Below, piece by piece: positions 14,046 to 22,437 of a stretch of DNA of 48,413 nucleotides. This DNA comes from an uncultured Acidobacteriota bacterium (lineage in GTDB: Bacteria > Acidobacteriota > Thermoanaerobaculia > Gp7-AA8). The DNA lies in assembly GCA_946887105.1 (NCBI GenBank), contig CAMPKJ010000007.1, forward strand, positions 1-48,413, given 5' to 3'. Position 1 is the stretch's first letter. Each line of letters opens with the position of its first letter. The notes under the pieces were generated by a model that saw nothing but the letters and a program-made list of their open reading frames with translations, did no database searches and was not told the origin of the DNA. A program made the position numbers and the translations under genes.

Positions 14046-16052
14046 CTACACCCGCGCCAGTTCCTTTTTCTTGGCGAACATCCCCGGCGTGTACGCGGTG
14101 ATCTGTCCCGTGAACGCCGAAGCGGCCACGGTCAGCGGTGAGGCGAGCCACAACTTTCCGGGGCCGGAGCGGCCTTTGTAGTTGCGGTTGATGGCGCTCA
14201 CGGTCACCTGCTCGCCGGTCTCGGAGACGCCGGGGCCGCAGCCGATGCAGGCGCCGCAGCCGGGATTGAGGACGATTGCGCCGGCGCGCTCGAAGGTGTC
14301 GAGGAGCCCGTTTTCGCGGGCGAATGTTTCGACGGCCTGGGAGCCGAACTGGATGAAGAACTTCACGCCTTCCCGAACGCGCAGGCCGGCGTCGACGGCT
14401 TCCTTCGCCACCTGGTGATAGAAGAGAAAGTCGTCGATCTTGCCGGCGGTGCAGGAGCCGGCGTAGGCGATGTCGATCTTCACGTCGCCGACGTCGTCGA
14501 TCAGCGCGCCGTTGGTCGGATCGGAGGGGATGCCGTGATCGGGATCGCCCGGATGCGCGACCATCGGCCGGATCGCGGACAGATCGATCGTGTGCACGCC
14601 GCCGGCGTAATCGGCGTCGGGGTCGGGCGAGACCACGCGCGCGCGCAGCGACGCGACGTCCACGCCCGGACGCATCGACGCGATCCACTCCAGCGTCTGC
14701 TCGTCCGCCTCGACGATGGACGTACGCGCCGAGCACTCCGTGGCCATGTTGGCGAGCGTCGCGCGTTCATCGAGAGACAACGTGCGCAGTCCCGGCCCGG
14801 TGAACTCCATGATCCGGTCGAGCGTCAGCTGCGGCTTCGCGTAGTGCAGGAGGATGTACAGCATCACGTCCTTGGCGGTGACGTTCGGCTGCAGCGTGCC
14901 GGTGAGCTCGAAGCGGATCGACTCCGACACTTCCACGGTCGTGAACCCCGAATGCACGAGGTTCGCGTACTCGGTCGCGCCGACGCCCCACGCCAGCGCG
15001 TTATTCACGCCGCCCATGCAGGTGTGGCTGTCGGTGGCTTGAATGAAATCGCCCGGATCGATGATGAACTCGCGCGCCACCTCGTGGCAGATGCCGGGCG
15101 AGACGTTGCCCGTGGCCGAGAAATCGCGACACGAGGTGTGCTGCTGATACGCGCGCTGCATGTCGCGCAGCGTCTGGATCTTGTCCAGGAACGGCACCAT
15201 GCGCGGCACGTCGTCGGCGTAGATCAGGTGATCCTCGAACACCGCGAACTTCTGCGGATTCGTGATCTGGTAATCGGGACCGTACTCCTGCTGCAGGAAG
15301 TAGTGCACCTGCGCGGTCGTGAACTCGTGCGTGTAGCCGCCGTCGACGTCCACCACCACCGCGTCGCCCGGCTTCACGTAGCGCTCGTGATCGGCGACGC
15401 CGCGCATGTGCCGCGCCAGGATCTTCTCGCCCATGGTCATCGGACGCGGCGCGTTGTGCGGTACCGGCAGCTGCACTTCGCCGCGTGCCACCGCCTTCGA
15501 GAACGGGAACAGTCCGCCCTGCTGGATGATCAGCCGCGTGATCGGATCGTGCGACTCGTAGAACTCGCGCAGCGGCACGCCTTCGCCCGCCTGCAGGCGC
15601 GCCAGCATGTCATGCGTGCCCATCAGCAGACCCTGATTGATGTTGTTGCCGGCGTGGATCGGCGCAAACGAAACCGCGATCGCGATCCTGATGCCGCTGA
15701 AGACCTCGCACTGCGTGGCGGTCTCACGCGAGCTGCCCACGCCTTTCCGATAGCCGGAGACGATCACCTCGAAGTTGCCGTTGCGCAGCGCATCCGGCGG
15801 AAAGAGCCGCTCGCCATTGACGATCAGGCCGGCGTACGCGTTGCGCGCGATGTCTTCCGGCTTGTAGTCGAAGCACACCCACGCCGGGGTCATCGCATCC
15901 GTGTTGATGTCGTCGAGCAGATCCTCGACGCGCAGATCGTTCATCTGCAGGTCGAGCTCGCCGGCGAGCTGCTTACGGATGAGCTCGGGATCCTTGGTCA
16001 GGAAGAGCACGCGCTTGCCGGGCGTGAGCGTCACGATCGACGGTGGTTTCAT
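14046..16052 (-). CDS. Aconitase-superfamily hydratase with N-terminal swivel domain
   Basis: A 668-residue enzyme of the aconitase/isopropylmalate dehydratase superfamily. The swivelling (small-subunit) domain comes first, with GYRKGVGSSRETA in the place of the family's substrate loop. The 4Fe-4S catalytic domain follows, with TDSHTCMGG, the cluster cysteine in YAGSCTAGK and two more in NPGCGACIGC. The swivel-first order is like AcnB rather than AcnA. It could hydrate homologous 3-carboxylate substrates such as citrate, isopropylmalate or methylcitrate, and no single one can be chosen from sequence. It follows der by 10 bases on the same strand and is probably co-transcribed. Confidence 0.85.
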   Translation of the reverse strand: MKPPSIVTLTPGKRVLFLTKDPELIRKQLAGELDLQMNDLRVEDLLDDINTDAMTPAWVCFDYKPEDIARNAYAGLIVNGERLFPPDALRNGNFEVIVSGYRKGVGSSRETATQCEVFSGIRIAIAVSFAPIHAGNNINQGLLMGTHDMLARLQAGEGVPLREFYESHDPITRLIIQQGGLFPFSKAVARGEVQLPVPHNAPRPMTMGEKILARHMRGVADHERYVKPGDAVVVDVDGGYTHEFTTAQVHYFLQQEYGPDYQITNPQKFAVFEDHLIYADDVPRMVPFLDKIQTLRDMQRAYQQHTSCRDFSATGNVSPGICHEVAREFIIDPGDFIQATDSHTCMGGVNNALAWGVGATEYANLVHSGFTTVEVSESIRFELTGTLQPNVTAKDVMLYILLHYAKPQLTLDRIMEFTGPGLRTLSLDERATLANMATECSARTSIVEADEQTLEWIASMRPGVDVASLRARVVSPDPDADYAGGVHTIDLSAIRPMVAHPGDPDHGIPSDPTNGALIDDVGDVKIDIAYAGSCTAGKIDDFLFYHQVAKEAVDAGLRVREGVKFFIQFGSQAVETFARENGLLDTFERAGAIVLNPGCGACIGCGPGVSETGEQVTVSAINRNYKGRSGPGKLWLASPLTVAASAFTGQITAYTPGMFAKKKELARV

Positions 16053-16062
16053 CGTTTCCTCT

Positions 16063-17427
16063 TCAACGATTCCGGGACTGCTTCTTCATCCCCTTCCGGG
16101 CCCGGATCACGAAATGGATCGGGCAGCCGGCGAGGTCGAAGGCGTCGCGGAACTGGTTCTCGAGATAGCGCCGGTAGGAAAAGTGAATCGGGTCGTCCAT
16201 GTTCGAAAAGAGCGCGAATGTCGGCGGCCCCGACTTGAGCTGCGTGACGTAGTAGAAGCGCCGCTGCTTGCCGCGCACGACGGGCGAATGGTGCGCGGTC
16301 ACGGCGCGCTCGAGCACGGCATTCAGTTCCGAGGTGCGGAACTTGCGGCGGTAACCCTCGATGATCGAGTCGATCTTCGGGAAGATCTTCTCCACGTTGC
16401 GCCCCGTCTTCGCGGAGATGAACAGCAGCGGCGCGTACGAGAGGAACTTCAGCATGAAGCGCGCTTTTTCCTCGAAGCGTTTGTAGTCGTCCTGATCGTG
16501 CTCGCCGGCGTCCCATTTGTTGACCAGGATCATGGCCGCCTTGCCGGCGTCCTCCGCGTATCCGGCCACGGTCGCATCCTGCGCCGTGACGCCTTCCGTG
16601 GCGTCGATCATCACCAGCGCGATCTCGCAGCGCTCGATGGCCTTGCGCGCGGAGATCACGGCCAGTTTCTCCGCTTCGTCGTGCGTCTTTCCTTTTCTTC
16701 GGATGCCCGCTGTGTCGATGAGCGTGTAGCGCCGGCCGCCGCGCACGATCTCGGAGTCGATGGCATCGCGCGTCGTGCCGGAGATCGGCGAGACCACCGC
16801 ACGCTCGTCCTGCGTGAGCTTGTTGAGCAGCGAGGACTTGCCGACGTTCGGACGCCCGATGATGGCCACGCGCGTCGGCGCCAGCTCATCGGTTTCTTCG
16901 CTTTCGTCCTGCGGCGGCACGATCTCAGCGATCGCGTCGATCACGTCATCGACGCCGTACCCGTGCTCGGCCGACATCGGCATCATCCGTTCGAAGCCGA
17001 GCGCCCAGAACTCCGGCGCCGCCTCTTCGGCATCCTTGCGATCGGTCTTGTTCACGATCAGCACCGTCTTCGACGCCTCCGACCGCAAGTCCTGCGCGAT
17101 GTCGCGATCCTCGGACAGCAATCCGGCCGCGCCGTCGACGACGAAGAGGATGAAGTCCGCGTCGCGCAACGCGCGCTGCGCCTGGTCGCGAATCTCACCC
17201 GCGAACGCCGACATCGGCGAGTCGCCGTACTCCAGCCCGCCCGTGTCGGTGAGCTCGTACTTCCGGCCGTCGTCGAGCTCGACGATGTCGGTGAGCCGGT
17301 CCCGGGTCATGCCCGGCAGATCGTGCGTGAGCGCGCGGCGCTTGCCGGCCAGGCGATTGAAGAGTGTCGACTTGCCGACGTTCGGCCGCCCGACGATGAC
17401 GACTTTTTTCAGTGGTTGATTTGCCAT
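16063..17427 (-). CDS. der: Ribosome-assembly GTPase Der (EngA)
   Basis: A 454-residue protein with two consecutive GTPase domains and a C-terminal KH-like domain, the defining layout of Der. The first domain has GRPNVGKST, DTGG and NKTD. The second has GRPNVGKSS, DTAG and NKWD. Der acts in assembly of the 50S ribosomal subunit and is usually essential. The start used is ATG 17427 (MANQPLKKVVIVGRPNVG), which places the first P-loop at the family's usual distance. The beginning overlaps the end of the DUF92 gene by 19 bases. Confidence 0.96.
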   Translation of the reverse strand: MANQPLKKVVIVGRPNVGKSTLFNRLAGKRRALTHDLPGMTRDRLTDIVELDDGRKYELTDTGGLEYGDSPMSAFAGEIRDQAQRALRDADFILFVVDGAAGLLSEDRDIAQDLRSEASKTVLIVNKTDRKDAEEAAPEFWALGFERMMPMSAEHGYGVDDVIDAIAEIVPPQDESEETDELAPTRVAIIGRPNVGKSSLLNKLTQDERAVVSPISGTTRDAIDSEIVRGGRRYTLIDTAGIRRKGKTHDEAEKLAVISARKAIERCEIALVMIDATEGVTAQDATVAGYAEDAGKAAMILVNKWDAGEHDQDDYKRFEEKARFMLKFLSYAPLLFISAKTGRNVEKIFPKIDSIIEGYRRKFRTSELNAVLERAVTAHHSPVVRGKQRRFYYVTQLKSGPPTFALFSNMDDPIHFSYRRYLENQFRDAFDLAGCPIHFVIRARKGMKKQSRNR

Positions 17428-18770
17428 GCGAAGTACATCAACAGCGCGCCGGCTGCCGTGTTGCAGAAGTTCAGGACGCCATTCGGCACCGGCACTATGC
17501 GCTTCCGGTTCCAACTTCCGGCGATGCTTTCGAGATACGAGCCGACAAACGCGCAGAGCGTCACGAGCAGCACGATATCCCAGGAAAACGCGAACACGTC
17601 ACCGAACAGCCGTTCGACCGACGCGCTGCCGGCGAGCGCGACGAGAAATCCGGCCAGCAGTCCGGCCACCGTCCCTTCGAGCGAGATCGCGCCCTCGGTA
17701 CCGACCGGCACGCGCCGCAGCGTCAGCGGCAGAAACGCGCGCCGGCCGATGAGTTGCCCGATTTCCGACGCGGTCGTATCCGCCGCCGCGGTGGCCAGCG
17801 CGGCGATGCCCATGAACATCGGCAGCAGTTCCGCTTCCGACATCGAGCTCTGCACGGTGCGGGCGAGGCGCGACACCGCGATCGCGCAGACTGCGGCCAC
17901 GCCGACGTTCGAGAACGCGTGGCTGAATCCGCGCCGTCCGCCGCCTTCCTGCGCCAGACCCGCGCGTGCCTTGCGTGCGTAGCCGAGCTTCGTGGCGGCG
18001 GTGCCGATGACGAAGAACGCCAGCAGGGCGACGTACATCGGCCAGCCCGCGCCGAGGATCAGGATCGCGCCGAGAACCCACCCGCCGAGCGCGCCGGAGA
18101 AACTGACGCTGCGCGTGAAGTAGCCGGTCACCGCCAGGGCTCCGTTGACGATCAGCCAGATGGGCGTGTGTGGCCAGACGCCGTACGCCGACATCACCGG
18201 GATGTCCGCCACGATCAACGCGATCGCCGCGGCGAAGGGCACGGTCAGGTTGTCGTCGATGCGCAGTGGCAGGGATTCGGTGATGGCCGCGGCCAGTGCG
18301 GCGATCAGGATCACGTAGAGATTGTCGTAACCGAGCCATTCCCCGACGGCGATCGACGCAACGCTGCCGGCGATGAAGAACGCGAGCAATCCCGCCCATG
18401 ATTTATCGCGGTTCCACGGCAGCTTTGCCGGAAAGCGTCGTCCCGCCAGCGTGGCGAAGCCATCGCCGAAGGCGAGCAGCGTCCATCCGATGGCCGCGAA
18501 GTGCAGCTGATGCCGGAACGTGAGGATCAGCAACAGCACCGCCACCGGATACAGCACGATCCCGGCGTCGTAGCCGCGCTCGTGCCTGGCAACTCCCCGT
18601 CCCACCAGCCGATGCAGCAACAGCCAGTTCCCGGCGATCGCCACGACGCAGACCGCGGCCGCCGCTTCCCACGTCAACCACTTCAGCGTGAACGCCACCA
18701 GGCCGAAGGCGATGTGCAGGGACTTTCTGAGGAGCTCGTTCGTCGTGTGCTGGCGCGAGTCTGGCGGCAT
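17409..18770 (-). CDS. Polyprenol/phytol kinase-like and DUF92 fusion membrane protein
   Basis: A 453-residue polytopic membrane protein with roughly ten or more hydrophobic helices. The N-terminal half resembles the cytidylyltransferase-like dolichol/phytol kinase family: LLRKSLHIAFGLVAF, LAFGDGFATLAGRRF and KSWAGLLAFFIAG. The C-terminal half matches DUF92/TMEM19, the family of plant VTE6, with GGWVLGAILILGAGW, FFVIGTAATKLGY, AADTTASEIGQLIG and TEGAISLEGTVAGLLAG. In plants and cyanobacteria VTE5-like and VTE6-like proteins phosphorylate phytol in two steps, so one fused protein could make an isoprenyl diphosphate from an isoprenoid alcohol. The actual alcohol is unknown. The start used is ATG 18770, next to the repeat hairpin. 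Confidence 0.82.
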   Translation of the reverse strand: MPPDSRQHTTNELLRKSLHIAFGLVAFTLKWLTWEAAAAVCVVAIAGNWLLLHRLVGRGVARHERGYDAGIVLYPVAVLLLILTFRHQLHFAAIGWTLLAFGDGFATLAGRRFPAKLPWNRDKSWAGLLAFFIAGSVASIAVGEWLGYDNLYVILIAALAAAITESLPLRIDDNLTVPFAAAIALIVADIPVMSAYGVWPHTPIWLIVNGALAVTGYFTRSVSFSGALGGWVLGAILILGAGWPMYVALLAFFVIGTAATKLGYARKARAGLAQEGGGRRGFSHAFSNVGVAAVCAIAVSRLARTVQSSMSEAELLPMFMGIAALATAAADTTASEIGQLIGRRAFLPLTLRRVPVGTEGAISLEGTVAGLLAGFLVALAGSASVERLFGDVFAFSWDIVLLVTLCAFVGSYLESIAGSWNRKRIVPVPNGVLNFCNTAAGALLMYFAWQINH

Positions 18771-18853
18771 CGAACGATGAACGATGAACGATGAACGATG
18801 AACGCGCAAGTCGGGGCGCATCTCATCGATCATCGATCATCGTTCATCGTTCG
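18771..18853. repeat. Tandem CGATGAA array and its inverted copy (long hairpin)
   Basis: Positions 18771-18804 hold about four tandem copies of a 7-base unit (CGATGAA) and 18824-18853 hold its reverse complement. The outer 17 bases pair perfectly, followed by A/A mismatches, giving a stem of about 30 bp with a 19-base loop. It fills the space between the divergent DUF92-fusion and glycosyltransferase genes and ends 3 bases before a -10 element. Confidence 0.8.
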
Positions 18854-18856
18854 CTC

Positions 18857-18862
18857 TACAAT
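18857..18862 (+). promoter_or_regulatory. -10 element of the glycosyltransferase gene
   Basis: TACAAT ends 9 bases before the TTG start at 18872. No ribosome site precedes the start, so the transcript is probably leaderless. The -35 region would fall inside the right arm of the tandem-repeat hairpin, which could therefore affect transcription. Confidence 0.55.
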
Positions 18863-18871
18863 GCGCCCGCC

Positions 18872-20278
18872 TTGAGCGAAACGCATCCCCCACTTCTGAG
18901 CGTGATCGTCCCCTGCTACAACGAGCGGGCGACGGTGGCCGAGCTGTTGCGGCGCGTGCGCGAGGTGCCGGTCGACAAGGAGATCGTGGTCATCGACGAC
19001 CAGTCCACCGACGGCTCGCGCGACGTGGTCGCGGCGCTGGCGAAGGAACATCCCGAGATCCGCCAGTTCCTGCAGCCGGTGAACATGGGCAAGGGTGCGG
19101 CCATCCGGCGCGGCATCGCGGAGGCGCGCGGCGAGATCGTGCTGATTCAGGACGCGGATCTCGAGTACGACCCCGAGGAGTATCCGAAGCTGATCCAGCC
19201 GATCGTCGATGGTCATGCGGACGTCGTGTTCGGCTCGCGCTTCGAAGGCTATCCGCGGCGGGTGATGCTGTTCTGGCATCGCATGGGGAACACCTTCCTC
19301 ACCTTCCTCTCCAACATGACCACCAACCTCGATCTCACGGACATGGAGACCTGCTACAAAGTCTTCCGGCGCGAGATCATCCAGTCCATTCCGCTGGCTT
19401 CGAACCGCTTCGGCATCGAGCCGGAGATCACGGCCAAAGTCGCGCATCGCGGCTACCGCATCTTCGAAGTGCCGATCTCGTACTACGGCCGCGACTACTG
19501 GGAAGGGAAGAAGATCAACTGGAAGGACGGCTTCGCCGCGCTCTGGACGATCCTGCGCTACGGCATCTTCGACAAAGGCTCCAGCGAGCCGGCCACGTTC
19601 AAGGAGCTGCGCCGCCGCGCGCGTCTGCGGCGCTACAACCGCTGGGTATGGGAGCGCCTGCAGCCGTTCATCGGGCAGCGCGTGCTGGAGGCGGGCGCGG
19701 GCAGCGGCACGATGACGCGCTTCTTCTACGGGCGCGAGCTGATCGTGGCCGGCGATCGTGAAACCGCGTACGTCGATCGATTGACGAACGCGTTCCGCAG
19801 GCGTCCGGGCATTGCCGTCGAACGCGTCGATCTCGAATCGGACGCGGTGCTCGAGCTGGCGCGCTATCGCTTCGACACCGTCACGTGCATCAACGTGCTC
19901 GAGCAGACCGAGGATGACGTGGGGGCGTTGCGCCGCGCGCGTGCCTTGCTCGTCGATGGAGGACGGGTGGTGATCTTCGCGCCCGCGGGCCGCTCGCTGT
20001 ACGGGACGATGGATCGCGCCATCGGCCACAAGCGTCGCTACGAGAAAGAAGAACTGGTCGAGAAACTGCAGCAGGCGGGGTTCGAGGTGGAGTACGTCGG
20101 CTTCCAGAACCGGCTGGCGCGTTTGGCGTGGTGGCTCAACGCGAAAGTCTTCGCGCGCCGCGCGCTGCCGAGCGGCCAGTCGCGGATCTTCGACTTCTTC
20201 GTGCCGCTGCTGCGCGCGATGGAAGGCGCGGAGCCGGGCTCCGGCCTCAGCATCCTCGCGGTCGGACGGAAGAAATGA
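18872..20278 (+). CDS. GT2 glycosyltransferase fused to a SAM methyltransferase
   Basis: A 468-residue two-domain protein. The first 240 or so residues are a family 2 glycosyltransferase of the dolichyl-phosphate mannose synthase type (LSVIVPCYNERATVAELL, VVIDDQSTDGS, QDADLEYDPEEYP). The second part is a class I SAM-dependent methyltransferase (RVLEAGAGSGTMTRFF, then FDTVTCINVLEQTEDD and the late LLVDGGRVVIFAPAG). The start is TTG 18872, where homology begins; frames upstream read through repeat DNA. The next gene makes GDP-mannose and overlaps by four bases, which suggests that the donor is GDP-mannose and the acceptor a polyprenyl phosphate. No C-terminal membrane helices are seen. Confidence 0.88.
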   Translation: MSETHPPLLSVIVPCYNERATVAELLRRVREVPVDKEIVVIDDQSTDGSRDVVAALAKEHPEIRQFLQPVNMGKGAAIRRGIAEARGEIVLIQDADLEYDPEEYPKLIQPIVDGHADVVFGSRFEGYPRRVMLFWHRMGNTFLTFLSNMTTNLDLTDMETCYKVFRREIIQSIPLASNRFGIEPEITAKVAHRGYRIFEVPISYYGRDYWEGKKINWKDGFAALWTILRYGIFDKGSSEPATFKELRRRARLRRYNRWVWERLQPFIGQRVLEAGAGSGTMTRFFYGRELIVAGDRETAYVDRLTNAFRRRPGIAVERVDLESDAVLELARYRFDTVTCINVLEQTEDDVGALRRARALLVDGGRVVIFAPAGRSLYGTMDRAIGHKRRYEKEELVEKLQQAGFEVEYVGFQNRLARLAWWLNAKVFARRALPSGQSRIFDFFVPLLRAMEGAEPGSGLSILAVGRKK

Positions 20279-21105
20279 CGCGGACCGCCGTGATCCTTGC
20301 CGGCGGTGCGGGCACGCGCCTGCGCCCGCTCAGCTCGGACGAGAACCCGAAGCAGTTCCTGAAGCTGTTCGATGGACGATCGCTGCTGCAGCTCACGTTC
20401 GCACGCATCGCGCGGTTGCTGCCGGCGCGGTCGATCTATGTTTCGACCAATGAACGGTACGCGGCAAAGTGCCGAGAACACCTCCCGGAGATGCCGCCGG
20501 GGAACGTGCTGACCGAGCCCGCGCGCCGCAACACCGCGCCGGCCATCGCGCTCTGCACGTTTGCGATCGAGCAGCGCGTCGGTCCGTGCACGGTTGCGTT
20601 TCTGGCCTCGGATCACTTCATCGGCGACGAGACCGAGTTCCTGCGCGTGCTCGATCGTGCCTATGCGTTCGCGGAGTCGCACGAGGAGCTGGTGACCATC
20701 GGCATCGAGCCGACGGAGCCGAACACCGGCTACGGCTACCTCGAGATCGGCGACGTGCTCGAGCGCGACGTGCTGCGCGTGCAGTCGTTCGAGGAGAAAC
20801 CCGACCGCGCGCGCGCCGAGGAGTTTTTGCGGGCCGGGAACTACACCTGGAACGCGGGGATGTTCGTGTGGCGCTCGGATGTGTTCCGTCGCGAGCTCGC
20901 GCTGCACGCGCCGGAAATCGCGGGCGTCTCGCTCGCGAACTACAGCGACATGCCGTCGATCTCGATCGATTACGCGCTGATGGAAAACTCCGCGCACGTC
21001 GCGGCGATTCGCGGCGACTTCGACTGGTCGGATGTGGGGTCGTTCGACGCGCTGCGGAAGGTGGGCGTCGACGTCGACGCGCTGCTGTCAGCCAAAGAGG
21101 CGTGA
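20275..21105 (+). CDS. manC: Mannose-1-phosphate guanylyltransferase
   Basis: A 276-residue nucleotidyltransferase with the signature VILAGGAGTRLRPLSSDENP, immediately followed by KQFLKL, as in ManC/AlgA enzymes that make GDP-mannose from GTP and mannose-1-phosphate. Further landmarks are TEPARRNTAPAIAL, FLASDHFIGDE, NTGYGYLEIG, SFEEKPD, WNAGMFVW and FDWSDVGSFDAL. It ends soon after the last motif and so lacks the C-terminal beta-helix or isomerase domain of longer relatives. The ATG overlaps the glycosyltransferase stop (ATGA), indicating coupling. Its last 18 bases overlap the convergent amidohydrolase gene. Confidence 0.92.
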   Translation: MTRTAVILAGGAGTRLRPLSSDENPKQFLKLFDGRSLLQLTFARIARLLPARSIYVSTNERYAAKCREHLPEMPPGNVLTEPARRNTAPAIALCTFAIEQRVGPCTVAFLASDHFIGDETEFLRVLDRAYAFAESHEELVTIGIEPTEPNTGYGYLEIGDVLERDVLRVQSFEEKPDRARAEEFLRAGNYTWNAGMFVWRSDVFRRELALHAPEIAGVSLANYSDMPSISIDYALMENSAHVAAIRGDFDWSDVGSFDALRKVGVDVDALLSAKEA

Positions 21106-21924
21106 CGCGTTCTCCCACAACACCTTCCGCTCCACCTCTTCCCCCAACCCCAGCGCGCGAAAATCCTCGACGTTCCGGCGCATCGACACCACGCCCGGCG
21201 ACGGCCAATCGGTCCCCCACAGCACTTTGTCCGCCATCGATGCGAGCCTCGGCACGTAGCGCGGAAGGTGTTTCGGCGGGATGCCGGAGATCTCCAGATG
21301 CACGTTCGCATGCCGCCGGGCGAGGAACAGCGCGGTCTCGCCGTGCAGCGGGCGTCCGGCGTGCGCGAGGATGATGCGCAGGCGCGGGAAGTCGATGGCC
21401 ACGTCGTCGATCGGCATCGGATCGGCGAAGACGTTGCGCGCGCGCGGAAAGACCGAGGTCCCGGTGTGGAACATCACCGGCACGCCGCGCAGCTCGCATT
21501 CGCGATAGATCTCCGCGAGCTGCCACAGCTCGCCGCGATAGGCATTCGGCGAGAAGAGCTGATGCGGCGGATGGATCTTGATCATCCCGATGCCGAGGTC
21601 GAGGACGCGGGAGATCTCGGCACGGACGTCCATCTCGTGCAGAGGATTGACCGAGCCGACCGGCACGAGACGGTCGCGATGCTCGCGCGTGAAGTTCGCG
21701 ATCCAGTCGTTGACCTCGCACGTGAAGCCCATGACGTCGGGCGAGACGTAGTTGATGCAGCACGCGCGATCGACGCCTTCGGCATCGAGGAAGCGCAGCA
21801 GGTTGTCGGGCGAGGACAGGACGTCCTTCGCGTTGGCGTGCGAAGGGTCATCGATCATGGCCAATACTTCCGGCTTGACCATCTGCCACGGCTGGACGTG
21901 AATGTGCGCGTCGAAGATCTTCAC
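21088..21924 (-). CDS. Amidohydrolase-2 family metal-dependent hydrolase
   Basis: A 278-residue TIM-barrel hydrolase. The metal-binding HxH is in FDAHIHVQP, other conserved residues are in MFHTGTS and ILAHAGRPLHG, and the catalytic aspartate is in VLWGTDWPSPG. This pattern is typical of the amidohydrolase-2 family, which includes aromatic-acid decarboxylases and lactone hydrolases; the substrate is unknown. The GTG at 21924 is preferred because it overlaps the upstream GNAT stop (GTGA) and places the first strand at the N-terminus. A longer start at ATG 21948 is possible. Confidence 0.87.
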   Translation of the reverse strand: MKIFDAHIHVQPWQMVKPEVLAMIDDPSHANAKDVLSSPDNLLRFLDAEGVDRACCINYVSPDVMGFTCEVNDWIANFTREHRDRLVPVGSVNPLHEMDVRAEISRVLDLGIGMIKIHPPHQLFSPNAYRGELWQLAEIYRECELRGVPVMFHTGTSVFPRARNVFADPMPIDDVAIDFPRLRIILAHAGRPLHGETALFLARRHANVHLEISGIPPKHLPRYVPRLASMADKVLWGTDWPSPGVVSMRRNVEDFRALGLGEEVERKVLWENASRLFG

Positions 21925-22364
21925 GTCTGCATCACGAGCCGCATGCAAATGGCCGTGTCCGGACAGGCATCGCCGAACTCGCGCGAGGACAGGAGCTGCG
22001 GATGCACTTCATCGCGGTCGATGGTCTTGAAGCCGCGCTTGCGGAAGTACTCCTCGGCCGTGGTGGTCAGCAGATAGAACTCGCGCAGTCCGCGCGATGC
22101 CAGGCGATCGAGCAGCTGGCGCACGATGCGCCGTCCCAATCCGTGGCTGCGGTACTGCGGCTCGACGGCGACCGAGCGGATCAGCGCCGCGAATTGATAC
22201 GCCTCGGCGCCACCGCAGGCCACGACGTTCGCGCCGTCCTTCGCCACGATGAACGTCTTCCAGTGATCGTCGACGCCGGCCGTCGGCAGCCCGCTGGCGA
22301 CGAGCAGCGCCTTGATCGATTCCAGATCCGCGGCCGTCGCGGGAGTGATGGTGATCTCAGTCAT
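21921..22364 (-). CDS. GNAT acetyltransferase, ArsN2-like
   Basis: A 147-residue GNAT protein. The acetyl-CoA loop is VAVEPQYRSHGLGRRIVRQL. The C-terminal section REFYLLTTTAEEYFRKRGF, then SSREFGDACPDTAICM, is the pattern used to recognise ArsN2-type proteins. Related ArsN1 proteins acetylate arsenicals, but ArsN2-like proteins also occur away from ars operons, as here, where no ars gene is seen. A -10-like TATGAT lies 11 bases before the ATG. It is coupled to the amidohydrolase gene by a four-base overlap. Confidence 0.85.
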   Translation of the reverse strand: MTEITITPATAADLESIKALLVASGLPTAGVDDHWKTFIVAKDGANVVACGGAEAYQFAALIRSVAVEPQYRSHGLGRRIVRQLLDRLASRGLREFYLLTTTAEEYFRKRGFKTIDRDEVHPQLLSSREFGDACPDTAICMRLVMQT

Positions 22365-22375
22365 GGGATGGCGAG

Positions 22376-22381
22376 ATCATA
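22376..22381 (-). promoter_or_regulatory. -10 element of the ArsN2-like gene
   Basis: On the minus strand TATGAT lies 11 bases before the ATG at 22364. It touches the T-run of the terminator of the upstream gene, so the end of one transcript and the start of the next are packed into about 30 bases. Confidence 0.4.
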
Positions 22382-22409
22382 AAGGAAAAGGCCGCACGTT
22401 CGTGCGGCC
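22381..22409 (-). terminator. Rho-independent terminator
   Basis: On the minus strand GGCCGCACGA-ACGTGCGGCC (22409-22390) forms a perfect 8-bp stem or longer and is followed by TTTTCCTTT. It lies 28 bases after the stop of the disordered-protein gene. This is the clearest intrinsic terminator in the window. Confidence 0.85.
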
Positions 22410-22437
22410 CCTCCCCTACTGCGCGTGCTGCCGATGC

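Noticed and set aside
14415..16238. Plus-strand frame of about 600 codons opposite the aconitase-like gene
   Set aside because: It has no family motif and is Arg/His-rich. The minus-strand gene is clearly an enzyme.
21921..22364. Arsenic-resistance operon
   Set aside because: The acetyltransferase is ArsN2-like, but no arsR, arsB, arsC or arsM is seen around it.
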